Below, piece after piece: positions 5,285 to 9,522 of a stretch of DNA of 9,522 nucleotides. The notes under the pieces were generated by a model. It saw only the letters and a list, made by a program, of their open reading frames with translations. It searched no databases and was not told the DNA's origin. The first letter of the stretch is position 1; each line of letters opens with the position of its first letter. The stretch is from Acidilobaceae archaeon. Lineage in GTDB: Archaea; Thermoproteota; Thermoprotei_A; Sulfolobales; Acidilobaceae. A program made the position numbers and the translations under genes. The stretch covers positions 1-9,522 of the forward strand of contig JALVJB010000137.1 of assembly GCA_027034115.1 (NCBI GenBank), in the 5' to 3' direction.

Positions 5285-7335
5285 CATGCTAGATATATGA
5301 ATAGTAGTAGGGTTGCCGCGAAGTAGATGTACAACATCATGTAGTAGTTCGACCTTCCCCTATGGAGCGCTCTTAGGCCTGCTGCTCCCAGGGCGAATAG
5401 GACCGGTATTGCGTAGTGGTAGAAAGCGTCTATACCGAAGTCTACTATGCTTAGGAGATATGCGACTCCAGCGAATCCCGATACGAATATCCAGTAGTAG
5501 ATAGAGTTGATGTACCATCTGTCGTAAAGGAAGTCGTGCAACACTCTTGCCCACGTCTTCTCTCTTATAAGCCTGGGGAAGTCTACTTTCATTGGCACGT
5601 ATAACGCCCATACTATGCCTATTGATGCGAGAGCTAGGGTTAGGACTACAGCTACACCTGTTGTCAGTCTAACTACTAGGTGGGCCGGTGTCCCGACGGA
5701 GAGTGTTTCACCGATCGCCTCTCCGATTGCCTTACCGGTTCCTGTCCAGTATAATCCTAGGATTAAGCTGACCAGTGCTAGGATCGTGTACGGCCATAGC
5801 ATTAGCCCAGGCGCCTCGTGCGGTTCATGCCATTTCTCCTTGTCGTAGGGTTCTAGGTGGAAGACCCTCAGTATCATCCTGAAAGTGTACGCCGCTGTCA
5901 GTGCCGCCGTTATGACTCCTAGAGAGTAGCCCATTGATAGGTGCGCTTCCTCAGCCGCGTGGAGTACTGATTCCTTTGAGAAGAAGCCGCTTAGCGGGGG
6001 TATGCCCATTAGGCTTAGCCCGGCTAGCCATATTGAGACTGCGGTTATCTTCATGTACTTGGCGTATTTACCCATTGGGTCGATAAAGCGGCTGTGAGCT
6101 ACGTGTATTAGCCATCCTGCTATGAGGAAGAGTGCCGCCTTAAACACTGCGTGACTCATCAGGTGGCTTAGGCCCGCCGCTACACCTGTAGCTAGGCCCT
6201 CGTATCCCTCCTCTAGCAGGAGGCCTGCCGCTGCAGTTCCTAGGAACATGTATCCTAGCTGGCTCGCCGTTGAGAAGGCCAGTATGAGTTTTAACTCGTT
6301 CGATACTAGAGCCATTGTACCCATCATGAACGCTGTAACTGCTCCCAAGCCCGCCATTATAGTGAAGTACTGCCTGGCGGCTTCTACCGCGGCCGGATTG
6401 GTGTGCATCAGCGCATAAGCTCCAGCGAAGAATATTGGAACGAAGCGGAGCATGAAGTAGACTCCAGCCTTCACCATTGTCGCAGCGTGTATTAGTGCAG
6501 ATACTGGTGTCGGGCCTGTCATCGCCGTTACAAGCCATTCGTGGAACGGGAACTGAGCACTCTTGGCTAGCGCACCTAGGCTGAATATTAGGAGGAGTGG
6601 CAAGAGGATCCCCTTGGTTGCTAGGTATCCCATCCATGTTGAGGCGCTAGACGCTAGAGCCGGAATGTTGAACGTGCCTGTTATCAGGAATATTACGGCC
6701 ATTCCTATTAGCAGGCCTATGTCTCCTATCCTGGTGAACATTAGGGCTCTTACTCCGCTGTGGCTGGGCTCGAAGTACATCGGCTGGCCTAGGGCTTTCC
6801 TGCCCGGTACTCCTACCCAGTACTCTTCCTCGTCGGTGTACCAGTGGCCTATTAGGGCGTAGCTGGCAAGGCCTGTTCCCTCCCATCCTATGAACATGAG
6901 TATTAGGTTGTCGGCCGTTACTAGTAGTAGCATGCTAGCGACGAAGAATGTGAAGAAGAAGAAGTACCTCTGGACTCCCCAGTCTCCCTCCATGTATTTT
7001 ACGCTGTAGATCGCTATAAGCAGGCTTAGCCATGAGACTATCAGGGCCATTACGACCCCTAGGCCGTCTAGGTATGTGCCTAGGGTTACGTTGAGCCATG
7101 GCACCCAGTTCTTAGCATATAAGCTGTAGATGGGTCCTTTCGAGAATACCTCTTTTGCCGCAGCAGTCGCCAGCAGAGCAGAGAGCGCTATTGTAGTGAC
7201 ACTGCCCCAACCATAGACTTTCTCGTTCTTCACTCCTGCTAGGTAGAGTAGTGCGAGTATGAAAGCCCCAAGGTATGAGATGAACCAGATTAGAGACCAG
7301 GGAAGGAAACCCGTTACAGTAACTTCTGGCGTCAT
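5278..7335 (-). CDS. nuoL: Complex I-like membrane subunit NuoL (antiporter-like, with lateral helix)
   Basis: This is the distal proton-pumping subunit of the membrane arm, 685 residues, longer than E. coli NuoL (613). Conserved features are the TM5 glutamate in GWEGTGLASY (E152), TRIGD (R202, D205), K258 before FPFHEWL on TM7, GPTPVSALIHAATMV with H283, a lysine K289 just after it, LKLILAFSTASQLGY (348-362), the HLMSHAVFKA helix (H391, H395, K399) and GIPPLSGFFSKES with the TM12 lysine K454. The C-terminal part has YDRWYINS near 604-611, typical of NuoL, and further helices near 613-631 and 664-683, consistent with the long lateral helix and final anchor helix of this subunit. A hydrophilic insertion of about 25 residues (167-192) sits between TM5 and TM6. 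Start ATG 7335 has GGGGTGATGTAGGA directly upstream. Seven bases separate it from nuoM upstream and from nuoN downstream. Confidence 0.96.
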   Translation of the reverse strand: MTPEVTVTGFLPWSLIWFISYLGAFILALLYLAGVKNEKVYGWGSVTTIALSALLATAAAKEVFSKGPIYSLYAKNWVPWLNVTLGTYLDGLGVVMALIVSWLSLLIAIYSVKYMEGDWGVQRYFFFFTFFVASMLLLVTADNLILMFIGWEGTGLASYALIGHWYTDEEEYWVGVPGRKALGQPMYFEPSHSGVRALMFTRIGDIGLLIGMAVIFLITGTFNIPALASSASTWMGYLATKGILLPLLLIFSLGALAKSAQFPFHEWLVTAMTGPTPVSALIHAATMVKAGVYFMLRFVPIFFAGAYALMHTNPAAVEAARQYFTIMAGLGAVTAFMMGTMALVSNELKLILAFSTASQLGYMFLGTAAAGLLLEEGYEGLATGVAAGLSHLMSHAVFKAALFLIAGWLIHVAHSRFIDPMGKYAKYMKITAVSIWLAGLSLMGIPPLSGFFSKESVLHAAEEAHLSMGYSLGVITAALTAAYTFRMILRVFHLEPYDKEKWHEPHEAPGLMLWPYTILALVSLILGLYWTGTGKAIGEAIGETLSVGTPAHLVVRLTTGVAVVLTLALASIGIVWALYVPMKVDFPRLIREKTWARVLHDFLYDRWYINSIYYWIFVSGFAGVAYLLSIVDFGIDAFYHYAIPVLFALGAAGLRALHRGRSNYYMMLYIYFAATLLLFIYLAWG

Positions 7336-7349
7336 TCCTACATCACCCC
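7336..7349 (-). promoter_or_regulatory. Ribosome binding site of nuoL with embedded nuoM stop
   Basis: GGGGTGATGTAGGA on the minus strand abuts the ATG at 7335. The TGA inside GGTGAT is the nuoM stop codon (7345-7343). It is an exact 14-base copy of the element before nuoN; including the start codon, the two sites differ only by ATG versus GTG. Confidence 0.7.
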
Positions 7350-8911
7350 GCTAGGAGGGAGGAAACTAGTTCTGAGGCTGGCTTAAGCGAGGCCATTACT
7401 GGTGATATTGCGACGAAGTAGAACACGCCTATTATCGCAACTAGTAGAACAACGGCCTTGAAATAGTCGAAGACCTCGTAGCCTGGCTTTACGCCTAGCT
7501 CTTTTAAGTAATCCTTTAGCTGGCCGTAGAATATTCTCCTCATTGTTATGAACGCATAGGCGGCGCTTACGCCGAATGCGAGGATTAGGGCTAAAGCTAG
7601 AGCAACTAGCCCTGGAGCAGATAGAGTCGAGTAGGCCTTCATTACCCCTATCGTGATGAGTACCTCACTCCACATTCCAAGAGTGGGAGGCATTCCTACT
7701 AGGTGCATGAAGCCTAGGAGCGCGGCCGCAGCAGTTAGGGGGTAAGCCCTGGCGAGGCCTCCCATCTTCCTTATGTCTCTTAATCCATGTAGCTCTGTAA
7801 TGAATACTCCTGCCGTCATGAAGAGGACGGCCTTGCCAAAGGCGTGGCTTAGGTAGTGCAGCATCGCTCCGCCAATACCATAGCTGGTTAGCGTGGCTAT
7901 TCCTAGTAGTAGGTATCCCATTTGACTCACACTTGAGTAGGCTAGGAACCTCTTGAAGTCGGTTTGACGGAGCGCGACGAGGCCTCCATATATAATTGTT
8001 GTGAGTGCTAGGATCACTAGGTAGTCCCTGAGGGACTGGAATATTCCAGGGAATAATGGTATGGCAAATCTCGCTAAGGCATAGCCTGCAATCCCAATTA
8101 GGTTGGGGGATAAGAGCGCGGATATCGGAGTCGGGGCTTCCGCGTGAGCGTACGGAAGCCACATGTGGACTCCGAAAACCGCCATTTTTATGAAGAGCCC
8201 TATTATGATGAGGCTCGCAGCGATCTTAGTTGATGCTGCTAATACCGTGTAGGCGGGGCTCACGTAGGTGATGCCGCTGCTCGTTATTTTTACGATGTCG
8301 AAGGAGCCGGCGTTTATTCCATAGTATAGTGTTCCAGCTAGGAAAAGTGCTCCAGCCACGTGAGTCCAGATGAAGTACAGCAGGCTTATCTTCCTCCTGT
8401 CTCCATAGCCGTAGTAGGCTATTAGCAGGAATGAGCTTACCAGTGATACTTCAAGGAAGAAGTAGAACTCAATGAGGTTTGATGATAACGCCATTGCCAG
8501 CATTGACAGGGCGAATACGTTGTAGAGGAAGTAGTAGACTCCTATCCCTGGCGGGGTCTCACCGGCTTCTCTCATCTCCTCTATCCGCACGCTCATATAC
8601 TTTAGACCATATAGCGCGACAAGCGCTGTCACAATGCTAATCCCTGCTACTATAGGGGCGGACAGACCGTCTACGAAGAGGTAGAATACTCCTATACCGT
8701 GCCTCGTTAAGTCTATCTTAACCGGGTCTACAACCGCGCTCGTAACCGCTCCAGTAATCCAGTAGTAGAAGAGTGCTGCGCCTGGTATGAGCAGTACTAT
8801 CAGGCTGAGCACTGCTAGAGGCTTCCCCTTCTCTCTATCTACTAGGCCGTAGAGGCCTACGAATAGGGGTAGTAGCAGTGAAATCCACCAGATCGGGATT
8901 CCAGCCTCCAT
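7343..8911 (-). CDS. nuoM: Complex I-like membrane subunit NuoM (antiporter-like)
   Basis: This 522-residue protein has about 14 membrane helices and is the middle antiporter-like subunit of the membrane arm. Visible are the TM5 glutamate in FFLEVS (E154), the TM7 lysine in IKMAVFGVHMWLPYAHAEAP (K242), RQTDFKRFLAYSSVSQMGY (315-333), LHYLSHAFGKA (351-361) and VGMPPTLGMWSE with the TM12 glutamate E416. That glutamate, rather than a lysine, marks it as NuoM, not NuoL or NuoN. Aligned without gaps from the APT motif to RF, the conserved TM8 lysine (K265 in E. coli) is glycine here (G273, in NLIGIAGYALARF). Start is ATG 8911, with GGGGTG then the nuoK stop TGA just upstream. In transcription order it precedes nuoL, the reverse of the usual bacterial L-M order. 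Confidence 0.93.
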   Translation of the reverse strand: MEAGIPIWWISLLLPLFVGLYGLVDREKGKPLAVLSLIVLLIPGAALFYYWITGAVTSAVVDPVKIDLTRHGIGVFYLFVDGLSAPIVAGISIVTALVALYGLKYMSVRIEEMREAGETPPGIGVYYFLYNVFALSMLAMALSSNLIEFYFFLEVSLVSSFLLIAYYGYGDRRKISLLYFIWTHVAGALFLAGTLYYGINAGSFDIVKITSSGITYVSPAYTVLAASTKIAASLIIIGLFIKMAVFGVHMWLPYAHAEAPTPISALLSPNLIGIAGYALARFAIPLFPGIFQSLRDYLVILALTTIIYGGLVALRQTDFKRFLAYSSVSQMGYLLLGIATLTSYGIGGAMLHYLSHAFGKAVLFMTAGVFITELHGLRDIRKMGGLARAYPLTAAAALLGFMHLVGMPPTLGMWSEVLITIGVMKAYSTLSAPGLVALALALILAFGVSAAYAFITMRRIFYGQLKDYLKELGVKPGYEVFDYFKAVVLLVAIIGVFYFVAISPVMASLKPASELVSSLLAG

Positions 8912-8923
8912 TCGTCACACCCC
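8912..8923 (-). promoter_or_regulatory. Ribosome binding site of nuoM abutting nuoK stop
   Basis: The minus strand reads GGGGTG-TGA-CGA and then ATG 8911. The TGA is the nuoK stop and directly follows the GGGGTG binding site, with six bases between GGTG and the start codon. Confidence 0.6.
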
Positions 8924-9229
8924 GTCTTCTTCTAGGCTCGAGGAGTCTAGGCTCTTGGCGACACGATAGAATGCCACTATAATTGAGACTAGGACTATCA
9001 CTTCGCCGGAGACAACTGATACCAATATGATGCCAAAAGCAGTGGTTAATACGGGAGACACGGAAGCGATTATGATTATAGCAAGGAGTATTGCATTGAA
9101 TAGCACTTCGATAGATAGCATTTGCCGGATGAAGCTCCTGCTAGACGCCATACCGTAGGCTGCTAGGCCAGCGATAACGGAAGATGTTACAACAGCTACT
9201 CCCGCGAGAGCCGCATCCACGAATGCCAT
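8915..9229 (-). CDS. nuoK: Complex I-like membrane subunit NuoK
   Basis: This 104-residue protein has three membrane helices (near 7-26, 36-56 and 61-90), matching the 100 residues of E. coli NuoK. It is part of the proton-translocation path between the quinone site and the antiporter-like subunits. The two membrane glutamates characteristic of NuoK are present: E41 in LSIEVLFNA (TM2) and E76 in SGEVIVLVS (TM3). The polar C-terminus (SLDSSSLEEDG) is slightly longer than usual. A GTG at 9238 overlaps the nuoJ stop by four bases and would add three residues. I prefer the ATG at 9229, because GGAGGGGGTGAT lies four bases upstream and the GTG itself falls inside that binding site. It ends four bases before the nuoM start. 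Confidence 0.93.
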   Translation of the reverse strand: MAFVDAALAGVAVVTSSVIAGLAAYGMASSRSFIRQMLSIEVLFNAILLAIIIIASVSPVLTTAFGIILVSVVSGEVIVLVSIIVAFYRVAKSLDSSSLEEDGV

Positions 9230-9233
9230 GGCT

Positions 9234-9245
9234 ATCACCCCCTCC
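9234..9245 (-). promoter_or_regulatory. Ribosome binding site of nuoK with embedded nuoJ stop
   Basis: GGAGGGGGTGAT on the minus strand is a near-complete match to the 16S rRNA tail complement and sits four bases before ATG 9229. The TGA inside it is the nuoJ stop codon. It decides between ATG 9229 and the overlapping GTG 9238. Confidence 0.65.
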
Positions 9246-9522
9246 TAGCGATCGAGATTGCTTCTACCAGAGTAGCAGCGAGCGCTACGAAGAGTATGCC
9301 TATGACTAGAGCGTACTTGTCGAGGATAGTGTTGGAGACCGCCTGGAGACTCACCTCAGCAGGCCTGGTAAACGCCTTATAGAGCCCGGTGCCCGCGAGT
9401 AGCAGGAAGAAAGCAGTTCCTACTGCAGCGCCAGCGAAAGCACCGTTCATCTCATCCCTCTCCTCTCCGCCTCCTCCGCCAAGCATGGATACACTCACAA
9501 TGATGAACATGACTGCTGCTCC
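9235..9522 (-). CDS. nuoJ: Complex I-like membrane subunit NuoJ, C-terminal part (5' end outside window)
   Basis: The frame is open to the last base of the window and gives 95 residues plus a stop. It begins GAAVMFIIVSVSML, which fits the conserved GAxMVLFxFVxML helix end of NuoJ, so the first two or three helices lie beyond the right edge and the ATG at 9510 is probably internal. After a glycine-rich, acidic loop (GGGGGEERDE, residues 15-24) come two more helices, near residues 28-47 and 69-89, ending in the basic IARRG, as usual for the NuoJ C-terminus. NuoJ lies between NuoA/NuoK and NuoH in the membrane arm. Sequence similarity in this part is weak, so the name rests partly on position directly before nuoK. 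Because some archaeal NuoJ/FpoJ genes are split in two, a separate second part starting at a methionine here is possible, but the upstream frame argues for one gene. Confidence 0.8.
   Translation of the reverse strand, partial: GAAVMFIIVSVSMLGGGGGEERDEMNGAFAGAAVGTAFFLLLAGTGLYKAFTRPAEVSLQAVSNTILDKYALVIGILFVALAATLVEAISIARRG

Noticed and set aside
6140..6637. Second minus-strand frame of 165 residues inside nuoL, and a similar one at 7665-8162 inside nuoM
   Set aside because: Both lie wholly within well-supported nuo genes in another frame, have low-complexity polar composition and match no motif.

Overview
The window looks like a piece of an archaeal chromosome, most likely a hyperthermophilic crenarchaeote (Thermoproteota, Desulfurococcales-like). 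This rests on several things: GGTG/GGTGAT ribosome binding sites with GTG and TTG starts, a bacterial-type complex I membrane arm in the order J-K-M-L-N, an archaeal beta-CASP nuclease, an MfnA-type decarboxylase, near-zero intergenic space, and heavy use of CTA, GTA, ATA and AGG codons. The species cannot be named from the sequence. No RNA gene, insertion sequence, CRISPR array or replication origin was seen, and no gene-free stretch exceeds about 40 bases.

Right and central part (3879-9522, minus strand): the distal half of a complex I-like operon, read from right to left. It holds NuoJ (its N-terminus lies beyond the right edge), NuoK, and the three antiporter-like proton-pumping subunits NuoM, NuoL and NuoN. 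Gaps are 0 to 12 bases, and each internal start is served by a GGTG-type ribosome binding site that contains or touches the stop codon of the gene before. Two conserved proton-channel residues appear to be missing: the TM5 glutamate of NuoN and the TM8 lysine of NuoM. The peripheral subunits that would reveal the electron donor lie outside the window, to the right.

Middle (1982-3840, minus strand): two genes follow NuoN in the same direction. One is an MfnA-type PLP-dependent amino acid decarboxylase (aspartate or tyrosine). The other is an FdhE-like protein with two rubredoxin-type zinc knuckle pairs, a family that matures formate dehydrogenase. A 38-base gap separates the decarboxylase from nuoN, so co-transcription is possible. 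An FdhE homologue here raises the possibility that the organism couples a Mo/W formate dehydrogenase to this membrane arm, but no formate dehydrogenase gene is visible.

Left part (1-2185, plus strand): a compact overlapping cluster. It contains the C-terminus of a cell-surface protein with one membrane anchor (its reading frame is open from the left edge), a metallo-beta-lactamase/beta-CASP nuclease, and an unrecognised protein with about four membrane helices. The last gene converges on fdhE and overlaps it tail to tail by 204 bases in perfect codon register, which is the most unusual arrangement in the window.
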